In this document: positions 57,835 through 64,000 of the stretch, piece by piece
How positions within the stretch are numbered: position 1 is the first letter of the stretch
Layout: each line of letters starts with the position of its first letter
NCBI GenBank assembly: GCA_046583095.1
Contig: JAYGDB010000048.1
Location: 19,689-83,688 of the forward strand
Direction of reading: 5' to 3'
DNA: 64,000 nt
From: JAJDAN01 sp046583095
Lineage (GTDB): Bacteria; Myxococcota_A; UBA9160; UBA4427
Position numbers and translations under genes: made by a program
The notes under the pieces: generated by a model
What the model was told of the DNA's origin: nothing
The model's input: only the letters and a program-made list of their open reading frames with translations
Databases searched by the model: none

Positions 57835-59331
57835 ATGGACACCATCGCACGAACTCTGGCCGGCCCCGTCGAAGGGCGCGTCAAAGAAGGTGTCCTGCTG
57901 TTCGCCGGGATCCCGTACGCGGCGCCGCCCGTCGGGCCGCTTCGCTTCGAGAAGCCCCAACCTCACGAAGGCTGGCAGCAGACCCTGTCGGCGACTCGCT
58001 TCGGCAACGCCGCCCCGCAGAACGCGGGGGCGGGGCTCACCTCGAGCCCGCCGCGGCGCATGGGCGAGGACTGCCTCAGCTTGAACGTGACCACTCCGGC
58101 TCTCGACGACGCGGGGCGACCGGTTCTCGTCTGGATCCACGGCGGCGGTTTCCGCACCGGCCAGGGGGGCATCCCCTGGTACAACGGCACGTCGTTCGCA
58201 AAGCGGGGCGACATCGTCACCGTGAGCATCAACTACCGCCTCGGTGCACTGGGCTTCGCGAACCTCGCCGGGCTCGGCGCGCCGCTGTCCGGCCTGGCCG
58301 GCATCCTCGACCAGATTGCGGCACTCGAGTGGGTGCGCGACAACATCGCGGCCTTCGGGGGCGACCCGAACAAGGTGACCGTGGCCGGAGAATCGGCCGG
58401 TGCGATGAGTGTCGGCGTCCTGCTCGGATGCCCGGGAGCCGCCGGCCTCTTCCGCGGCGCCATCGCCCAGAGCGGTGCCGCCCACCACGTGATCGACGAC
58501 CCCATCGGCCGCGCCATCGGTACGGTGCTGTGCGACAAGCTCGGCGCTCACGATCTCGAGAGCCTTCGCGCGCTTGCACCGGAGCGTTTCCTCGAGGCAC
58601 AGCAACAGGTGGACGCAGAGCTGGCCGGGAAGACCCATCTCGGTGCAACGGACCTCTCCGACGCCGACGGCATGTGGTTCTCGCCGAGCATCGACGGCAG
58701 CGCACTGCCGGAACCGCCCGTGGACGCGGTGCGAGCCGGTGCGTCATCGAACGTCGCACTGCTCGTCGGAACCAACGCGCAGGAGACGACCCTGTGGCAC
58801 CAGGACGAACCGGACGAGCGGCGGCTCGAGCGGATCGTCGACCGCTACCTCCCCGACACCCCGAAGGCACTCGATGCCTATCGCCGGGACCATCCCGGCG
58901 CGTCGCTCTTCGACCTGCTGATCGCCGTCACCACCGACTACACGTTCCGCATCCCCGCCCTGCGCCTGGCCGAGGCCCACGCGGCCAACGGCGGAAACAC
59001 CTGGAACTACCTCTTCAGCTGGAAGTCGCGCGGCTTCGGTGGGCGGCTCGGCGCCACCCACGCTCTCGAAATTCCCTTCACGTTCAACAATCTCGAGCGC
59101 ATGGGAGTCGATGCGTTCCTCGGCGAAGGCCCCCTCCCCCAGGCCCTGGCGGACGACATGCACGCGTCCTGGATCGCCTTCATCCGGGACGGCGACCCGA
59201 ACACGACCGACAGCGCCGAGTGGCCGCGCTTCGACGAGAAGCAGCGCGCCGTGATGGAGTTCGGCGACGAGGTTGCCGTCCGGGAAGACCTGTTGCCGGA
59301 GAGCCGTCGCCAGTGGGAAGGCGTCCGCTAG
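57835..59331 (+). CDS. Carboxylesterase family (type B) hydrolase
   Basis: Esterase of 498 residues, pnbA-like. Signature GESAGAMSVGVLL holds the catalytic serine, with VWIHGGGFRTGQGG as the oxyanion loop, EDCLSLNV as the signature 2 segment, an acid in LVGTNAQETTLWH and the histidine in LGATHALEIPFTF. No signal peptide. The TAGGAG at 57824-57829 acts as ribosome site and overlaps the stop of the remnant before it. Sits between gene fragments on both sides, so it may have arrived by insertion. Confidence 0.93.
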   Translation: MDTIARTLAGPVEGRVKEGVLLFAGIPYAAPPVGPLRFEKPQPHEGWQQTLSATRFGNAAPQNAGAGLTSSPPRRMGEDCLSLNVTTPALDDAGRPVLVWIHGGGFRTGQGGIPWYNGTSFAKRGDIVTVSINYRLGALGFANLAGLGAPLSGLAGILDQIAALEWVRDNIAAFGGDPNKVTVAGESAGAMSVGVLLGCPGAAGLFRGAIAQSGAAHHVIDDPIGRAIGTVLCDKLGAHDLESLRALAPERFLEAQQQVDAELAGKTHLGATDLSDADGMWFSPSIDGSALPEPPVDAVRAGASSNVALLVGTNAQETTLWHQDEPDERRLERIVDRYLPDTPKALDAYRRDHPGASLFDLLIAVTTDYTFRIPALRLAEAHAANGGNTWNYLFSWKSRGFGGRLGATHALEIPFTFNNLERMGVDAFLGEGPLPQALADDMHASWIAFIRDGDPNTTDSAEWPRFDEKQRAVMEFGDEVAVREDLLPESRRQWEGVR

Positions 59332-59402
59332 CGGAGTCGATCCGCCAGAAACTTCCGGATCCGGTCGATGGCCCGCTGCGCGTCGGGCAGCAGGGTTGCC
59401 AT
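59328..59402 (-). pseudogene. Possible C-terminal remnant of an alpha/beta-hydrolase, antisense to its neighbour
   Basis: On the minus strand 24 codons read MATLLPDAQRAIDRIRKFLADRLR and stop. This looks like the final helix of fold-3 alpha/beta-hydrolases (…LPEGxxAIDRIGxFLR). The frame stays open upstream for a short way (AAWDRTE) without further family sequence. The stop codon shares bases with the carboxylesterase stop at 59329-59331. Possible but weak: short similarity by eye only. Confidence 0.3.
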
Positions 59403-59581
59403 CTCCGTCCTATCCCACGCAGCGACTGTAGCTGCAGCGGAAGGATTCAAGGCGCGCTGGAAGGTCGCTGCGCCGGCTGACTGCGTACGCGGGTCCCGCG
59501 ACGCGGCGGTTCAGGCCCGAGGCCGGACCGTCGATACGCCTGGGAGTTGTCGGGAGGGGACCGACGGGGAGGGGGCCTGAG

Positions 59582-60127
59582 ATGAACGAGCTTCTGGATG
59601 TCCGACGGTGGCCACACGCGTTGCTGCGATACCCCTTGCTGATACTGATGGCCCTCCTCCTGGGCGCCCTCCTGGCGTTCTCGTACTCCTACGCGCCGCT
59701 GCATCGCGCCAAGGACTGGAAGATCGGGTACCTCGAGGAGCGTCTCGAGAGCCGCAACCAGCAACTGCGGGAGGCCGGGAACAACCTCACCGAAGCCCGG
59801 ACCTCTCTGAACGGAACGCTCTCGCGTGGAGAGGTCTCGGCGATCCGGACGCAGCTCGGGGAGGCCACACGCCTCGCCGACTCCCGCAAGAACGAGATTA
59901 CCTCGCTCCAGAAGAGGCTCACGCAAGCCAGGAAGACCCGCGACCAGTGGAGAAACCGGCACGCGACTGCGCTGTCCGAGATCGAGGCGCAGCAACAGCG
60001 GGCGGTACCCGTCATCACGGTGAAGCCGGCTGTCGAGACCATACCGGCCCCGCCCGCCGCGATCGCACCTGAGACACCCGGGCCGTCTGGCGACACGCCC
60101 GAAACCGTCACTCCGATCGAGGACTGA
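59582..60127 (+). CDS. Single-pass membrane protein with coiled coil
   Basis: Protein of 181 residues: a membrane helix near 15-40 (LRYPLLILMALLLGALLAFSYSYAPL), then a coiled coil (about 45-130, EERLESRNQQLREAGNNLTEARTSLN and SLQKRLTQARKTRDQWRNRHATALSEIEAQQQ), and a proline-rich tail ending TPETVTPIED. No family was recognised; general shape fits a periplasmic scaffold. A strong hairpin follows at 60130. Confidence 0.7.
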   Translation: MNELLDVRRWPHALLRYPLLILMALLLGALLAFSYSYAPLHRAKDWKIGYLEERLESRNQQLREAGNNLTEARTSLNGTLSRGEVSAIRTQLGEATRLADSRKNEITSLQKRLTQARKTRDQWRNRHATALSEIEAQQQRAVPVITVKPAVETIPAPPAAIAPETPGPSGDTPETVTPIED

Positions 60128-60129
60128 CG

Positions 60130-60162
60130 CTCGCTGCGGGACCCCAGCGTCCCGCTGGCGAG
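60130..60162 (+). terminator. Long hairpin after the coiled-coil gene
   Basis: CTCGC-T-GCGGGAC pairs with GTCCCGC-TG-GCGAG around a six-base CCCAGC loop: two stacked stems, 12 bp in all, starting 2 bases after the stop. It lacks a T-tract. Confidence 0.6.
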
Positions 60163-60227
60163 TGGACTCCCGGCGCCGGCTGCCGCTAGATTCCGCGCGG
60201 CCACTCCCCCGGCCGGAGCCCCTCGAC

Positions 60228-60740
60228 ATGACGACGCTCGACCTCTCCCGACGTTCGTTCCTGCACAGCTCTGTGGTGCTCTCGGCCGGACTGGTTCTTC
60301 CGGTGCGGGCGTTCGCCGACTCGCACGCGGGCCTGAAGGACGCGGTCGCGAAGAGCCCGCTCGTGTACATCTCGCCGCTCAAGAGCGACGGCTCCGAGAG
60401 CCAGTGCCACGGCGAGGTGTGGTTCGTCGCAGACGGTGACGACCTGCTCGTCGTAACGAATCCGGAGCGCTGGCGTGCTGCCTGTCTCTCGAAGGGCCTC
60501 GACCGGGCGCGCATCTGGGTGGGCGACTTCGGCGCGTGGAAGCAATCGAAGGGCGCCTTCCGCAGCGCGCCCAGCTACGTCGCCAGGAGCTCCCTCGATG
60601 CCGACCCGGCCGCGCATGCCCGCGCGCTGGAGACGTTTGGAAGCAAGTACCCCGATGAGTGGGACAAGTGGGGACCGCGCTTTGCCAAGGGTCTCGCCTC
60701 CGGCAAGCGCGTTCTGATCCGTTACACGCAGGGCGCCTGA
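60228..60740 (+). CDS. Tat-exported PNPOx/FMN-binding split-barrel-like protein
   Basis: Protein of 170 residues with a twin-arginine signal (DLSRRSFLHSSVVLSAGLVLPVRAFA). That signal implies folding, probably with a cofactor, before export. The mature part (LVYISPLKSDGSESQCHGEVWFVADGDDLLVVTN, then AWKQSKGAFRSAPSYVARSS, ending RVLIRYTQG) reads like a small split-barrel of the pyridoxamine-oxidase or deazaflavin-reductase kind, but the assignment is tentative. ATG 60228 (GGAG about 10 bases upstream) is chosen over 60162. Confidence 0.7.
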   Translation: MTTLDLSRRSFLHSSVVLSAGLVLPVRAFADSHAGLKDAVAKSPLVYISPLKSDGSESQCHGEVWFVADGDDLLVVTNPERWRAACLSKGLDRARIWVGDFGAWKQSKGAFRSAPSYVARSSLDADPAAHARALETFGSKYPDEWDKWGPRFAKGLASGKRVLIRYTQGA

Positions 60741-60841
60741 CGGGCCTCAGCACTTCGCCCGCAGCCCGTGCGCAAGTCCCACCCGGAGCCCCCCTCATCC
60801 CTCATCCAATGGGTCGACATTGCCGATGAGTTCGGCAGCGC

Positions 60842-62425
60842 ATGGCGACCTACCTGAAGTTCCACCAGCTCGAGCGTTCGCCCTTCGAGGGACGAGGCGA
60901 CGATCCATTCGTTCTCGCCACCGCCTCGCTGCGTCGTGCCTACGCAGAAATCAGGTCCGGTATGGAGGACGACTCGCCGCGGATCTGCCTGAGCGGCGGC
61001 TCGGGGATCGGAAAGTCGAGCTTCGCGCGCGCGCTCCCGAAGCTCTTCGAGAGCGACGCGCGCTGCGCGCTCGTTCTCGATCCCACCATTGAGTGGAACC
61101 CCCTCGAGGCCTCGATCGCCGGCCAGCTCCAGCTCGACGGGGAACAACTCTCGCGGGCGTCACTGATGGCGAGCCGACACGACGATCGACGGATCCTGTT
61201 CGTGATCGATCGGGCGGAAGACCTCTCGACCGAGTCGCTCGAGCATCTCGACCGCGTACTCGGCTACCAGGACGATGCGGGGAAACAACTCGTCCAGTGC
61301 ATCCTGCTCGCGAACCTCGAGGACGCCCCACAAGGCCGGGAGATTCCACTTCTCTGGTGGCTCGACCAGCTCGCGACCCTGCAGCTCCGGTTCTCGCCGA
61401 TCCCGGAGAACGGCCTCCGCAGCTACATCGACAAGCACCTCGAGAAAGCCGGCTTCCGGGGCGCGTCGATCTTCGACGACGAGGCGGTGACAGCCATCTA
61501 CCATTACACCGGGGGCGTCCCGGGTGCCGTCGGCAGCCTGTGCGAAAAGCTCCTCTCGCGGGCTGCCGAACAGAGAAACACCGACATCGACGCGCGTCTC
61601 GTCGCCCGTGTCTGCGGCGACGAGCGAGCCGCGAAGAGCAATGCCAGGCCGGACGTCGCCAGAACCGGACTCCGCGCGATCCCGGTCGATGCGCCGGACG
61701 CCTTCGCGGAAACGGAGCCCGAGCTGAAGATCCAACAGGGCCTCGTCCACATGGACGAGCCCCAGGCTCGGCGGGTCTCATCCGCTCTCGACGGCTCCGG
61801 GATGGACGGCGGGTTCTCTTCGTTTCGGCCGTCGCGCCTGCGACCCTCGCCCCGACGGCGGCTGCACCAACGCGTCTTGCGGCGAACTCCCAAGAGCCGG
61901 CGCAGCAACGCACGCGGCGTTCGCAATCTGATCGGCATCGCGCTGCTCGCGTGCATCGCGATGCTGACCCACCTGCTCTTCTTCGCCGCGGAGCCGGTGG
62001 TCTCCCGGCTGACGCAGCCGATCCCGCCGACGACGGCGCACCTGCGGGTCGATCCGCCGAAGACCGCGATCGACGAAGCGACGGCCGTTTCCGAGCCGGC
62101 GACAGAGCCCCAGCCCGCGGCGCTCGAGATCGCGATGGAAGAACCCCAGCCGGAGACGATCCTCGAGCTCGAGGAACCTGCCGGGCTGACCTCCGACCTG
62201 CGACTCGACCCGTCGAGCACCAACGCCGCTGCCCTCGCCGAGAGTTCGAGCCCCATCCCGGAGCTACTGGAAGCGATCGAGGAAGCCGACATCCCCTCGG
62301 CCAGCGAGATCTCCCAGCTAGCCGACGCAGCTGACGAAGAGCCGGCCGCGTTCGAGCCCTGGGCCGAGCAGGCGCCCGAACCCGCCTCGTTGGCGGCTCC
62401 CGCCGCACCCGCTCCGCTTCCGTAG
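60842..62425 (+). CDS. GspA/ExeA-like AAA ATPase with membrane segment and acidic tail
   Basis: Protein of 527 residues. It opens like ExeA/GspA ATPases (TYLKFHQLERSPFEG) with Walker A GGSGIGKS (52-59) and a Walker B-like RRILFVIDRAED near 117. A helical lid ending HYTGGVPGAVGSLCEKLLSRA follows. A basic stretch (RPSRLRPSPRRRLHQRV) precedes one membrane helix near 361-385, then an acidic, Ala/Pro-rich tail of about 140 residues. In type II secretion GspA helps place the secretin through peptidoglycan. No gsp genes are adjacent, so another envelope or transport role is possible. Confidence 0.82.
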   Translation: MATYLKFHQLERSPFEGRGDDPFVLATASLRRAYAEIRSGMEDDSPRICLSGGSGIGKSSFARALPKLFESDARCALVLDPTIEWNPLEASIAGQLQLDGEQLSRASLMASRHDDRRILFVIDRAEDLSTESLEHLDRVLGYQDDAGKQLVQCILLANLEDAPQGREIPLLWWLDQLATLQLRFSPIPENGLRSYIDKHLEKAGFRGASIFDDEAVTAIYHYTGGVPGAVGSLCEKLLSRAAEQRNTDIDARLVARVCGDERAAKSNARPDVARTGLRAIPVDAPDAFAETEPELKIQQGLVHMDEPQARRVSSALDGSGMDGGFSSFRPSRLRPSPRRRLHQRVLRRTPKSRRSNARGVRNLIGIALLACIAMLTHLLFFAAEPVVSRLTQPIPPTTAHLRVDPPKTAIDEATAVSEPATEPQPAALEIAMEEPQPETILELEEPAGLTSDLRLDPSSTNAAALAESSSPIPELLEAIEEADIPSASEISQLADAADEEPAAFEPWAEQAPEPASLAAPAAPAPLP

Positions 62426-62451
62426 CCCCTCGCGCTGCGGCTGCTCGCTAG

Positions 62452-63339
62452 CTAGCGCAACGACTCTGCGTGCTCGCGCTGGCGGGCGATCAGCTTCTCG
62501 GGCCAGTTCAGGGTCATGCCGTTGGCGCCGACCGCGATCGCGTGCTCCATGTCGTCCAGGTTCTTGATGCTCCAGGCGCGGATCCAGAGACCGTGTCTGC
62601 GCGCATGCCCGACCTGCTCGCGGGTGAGTTCGCGCGAGGCGACGCCCACCTCGCTGAGTCCCGCCTCGACGGCTCGATCGATCCAATCGTCGATGCTGCC
62701 CTCTCGCTGGCGCGCACGAGCGATGAGCAGGCAGGTCGGAAGTTCAGACGCCAGCGCACGGACCCGCTCGAGCTGATCGAAGTGGAAGGACGTGAGGAGC
62801 ACGCGGTCGCTCAGCGCGAAGCGATCGATCACGTCGAGCGTCCGCGCCGGCAGGTCCGGCTCGGCGTCCTTCAGCTCGACGTGGTAGAAGAGCTCGCGGC
62901 CCATCTCGCCGAAGAGCGCCGACAGCAGGTCGAGCCTCGTCCCGATGAAGTCCTGCTCCACCTCGGGGTGCTCGCGATCGAACCAGCTGCCGATGTCGAC
63001 ATCGGCGAGTTCGGCGGCGGTGTACTCCCGGATGCGCCCGGTGTGGGCCGTCTTCTTGTCGAGCGTCGCGTCGTGATACAGGATCACCTGATCGTCAGCG
63101 GTCAACTGCACGTCGAGTTCCACCTCGACGGCCCCCAGCTCGCGAGCAAGACGAAATGCCGGGAGCGTGTTCTCCGGCGCGTACGCCGACGCGCCCCGGT
63201 GCGCGATGATCTGGAAGGGCTCCGGGAAGGGCTCGGGATCGCGACCGGACGGCAGGTGGGCGCAGGCCGCCACGCAGAGCAGCGAGAGTGGGGCCCACTG
63301 GAGCACGTCGGGGGCTGCGGAGCGCTTGCCTTTCTGCAT
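62452..63339 (-). CDS. Glycerophosphodiester phosphodiesterase, lipoprotein
   Basis: GDPD-fold enzyme of 295 residues releasing sn-glycerol-3-phosphate from glycerophosphodiesters. The N-terminus has a lipobox-like LLCVAACAHL, so it is probably an envelope lipoprotein. Active site: HRGASAYAPENTLPAF (catalytic His), VEVELDVQLTADDQVILYHD (metal Glu/Asp and second His), and late VELKDAEPD and WSIKNLDDMEHAIAVGANGMTLNWPE. The AGGAGG lies directly against the annotated ATG with no spacer, so the true start may be elsewhere. Its product could feed GlpD. Confidence 0.9.
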   Translation of the reverse strand: MQKGKRSAAPDVLQWAPLSLLCVAACAHLPSGRDPEPFPEPFQIIAHRGASAYAPENTLPAFRLARELGAVEVELDVQLTADDQVILYHDATLDKKTAHTGRIREYTAAELADVDIGSWFDREHPEVEQDFIGTRLDLLSALFGEMGRELFYHVELKDAEPDLPARTLDVIDRFALSDRVLLTSFHFDQLERVRALASELPTCLLIARARQREGSIDDWIDRAVEAGLSEVGVASRELTREQVGHARRHGLWIRAWSIKNLDDMEHAIAVGANGMTLNWPEKLIARQREHAESLR

Positions 63340-63566
63340 CCTCCTGGATGTAGCGCAGGTCGAAGCCCGGAGGAATACAGACGAGCGCGACCTTCTTTCA
63401 CCCCCGGTCGCCGCGTCGGGCCTGCCTCCGATCGAGCGCCGCGAGGCTCGTCGGGTCGCTCCTGCGGGGCGACGCGGAGTCAGGCTTCGGTCTCGGTCGC
63501 CGCGGGTTGCGCCGGACAGGCGACACCGGCAAGGTGTATGCCTGACGGCCCGGCGAGGAACACCGC

Positions 63567-64000
63567 ATGAGCGGTTACCTGAACGAGAGCATCCTTCTCT
63601 ACATCAACCAGCTGATCGATTGGGACAGTTACTACACCTGGAGGCAGGGGCCGGGCGTCGATGTCGAGGCCGAGCGCGCCGCGCTGATCGAGGTCCTGGA
63701 GACCGCCGCCGGCGTCTGCAGCGAGATCGAGGGCTTCAGTCGCGCGGGTTGGGCGCAACCCGCGAGGCTCGAAGACGGCGAGGTCATCTACCCCGACCAC
63801 ATCCAGAAGGGCTACGACAAGCTCGCCGAGGTGGGCCTCGTGAGTTTCGGCGTGGAGACGAAGTACGGCGGTTTCGAGCTGCCCGCCACCATCGAGAACA
63901 TCATCATCCAGATGGTCGCCCGGGCCGACGCGGGCCTGATGACGCTGATCGGCCTGCAGGCGGGCGTCTCCGAAGACATCCAGATGTACGCGAGTGAAGA
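63567..64000 (+). CDS. Acyl-CoA dehydrogenase N-terminus, cut off at window end
   Basis: Open frame from ATG 63567 (MSGYLNESILLYINQLIDWDSYYTWR) running off the 3' edge, 144 codons visible. The long N-terminal segment, then DHIQKGYDKLAEVGLVSFGVETKYGGFELPATIENIIIQMVARADAGLMTLIGLQ, matches the large acyl-CoA dehydrogenases of the FadE5 / DmdC type that carry an extra N-terminal extension. The stop, FAD region and active-site glutamate lie outside the window. Confidence 0.85.
   Translation, partial: MSGYLNESILLYINQLIDWDSYYTWRQGPGVDVEAERAALIEVLETAAGVCSEIEGFSRAGWAQPARLEDGEVIYPDHIQKGYDKLAEVGLVSFGVETKYGGFELPATIENIIIQMVARADAGLMTLIGLQAGVSEDIQMYASE

Noticed and set aside
1..64000. CRISPR array, prophage or intact transposon
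   Set aside because: No regularly spaced long repeats, phage structural genes or transposase/integrase frames were found by reading both strands.

Overview
The window is a gene-dense, high-GC (clearly GC-rich by eye, mostly G/C third positions) chromosomal segment of a Gram-negative bacterium. Pointers to a Gram-negative cell: an RND efflux system, several predicted outer-membrane beta-barrels, lipoproteins, ApaG, Amt/GlnK and a PEP-CTERM-like tail. The mix of many acyl-CoA dehydrogenases, an LLM (F420-type) oxidoreductase, a BKACE enzyme, an STT3-like protein and a selenocysteine-containing SelD suggests a deltaproteobacterial-type lineage (Myxococcota, Desulfobacterota or Binatota). That placement is an inference only. 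No rRNA, tRNA, CRISPR array, prophage or intact insertion sequence was seen.

Layout. 1-5.5 kb: lipid and xenobiotic catabolism (SDR, serine hydrolase, nitronate monooxygenase, a paired acyl-CoA dehydrogenase operon behind a clear palindrome). 5.7-10.5 kb: GlpD-like dehydrogenase, then amt-glnK behind a textbook sigma-54 promoter, then a PurM-fold protein. 10.6-14.8 kb: a minus-strand phosphotriesterase / LLM / acyl-CoA ligase operon facing a divergent XRE-cupin regulator. 14.9-17.1 kb: small YciI, VOC, OsmC and zinc-ribbon genes. 17.3-21.5 kb: envelope and glycosylation genes (beta-barrel, STT3-like, GT39-like). 21.6-28.9 kb: ferritin-like diiron protein, VOC protein, DNA polymerase II, rhomboid protease, a secreted cysteine-rich cyclophilin, BKACE. 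29-32.5 kb: a second paired acyl-CoA dehydrogenase operon ending in an orphan E2 acyltransferase. 32.6-36.1 kb: an ApbE / 4-TM / FMN-binding / porin operon that looks like an envelope flavin electron-transfer module, behind an AT-rich promoter with a palindrome. 37.5-38.5 kb: selD whose catalytic residue is an in-frame UGA. 38.8-46.1 kb: zinc-type dehydrogenase, amidase, ApaG, two envelope proteins, HAD hydrolase, 2OG oxygenase. 46.1-49.4 kb: VKOR-DsbA fusion, an exported methyltransferase, a PDZ protein. 49.4-56.3 kb: RND operon with its TetR repressor and operator, then a second ferritin-like diiron paralogue coupled to a methyltransferase. 56.4-64 kb: two esterases with a truncated PNPOx remnant between them, a Tat-exported protein, a GspA/ExeA-like ATPase, a lipoprotein GDPD and the start of another acyl-CoA dehydrogenase that runs off the end.

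How the genes fit together. The dominant theme is degradation of acyl-CoA-linked compounds: at least five acyl-CoA dehydrogenases, a ligase, BKACE and several hydrolases. A second theme is envelope redox and protein maturation: ApbE with an FMN-binding target, VKOR-DsbA, a secreted cyclophilin. A third is selenium: selD is itself a selenoprotein gene, so the genome must encode SelA/SelB/tRNA-Sec elsewhere. The observations most worth following are the Sec-SelD, the ApbE module with its promoter, two copies of a TGACA-N4-TGTCA palindrome, the duplicated diiron proteins, and gene remnants on both sides of the 57.8-59.3 kb carboxylesterase.
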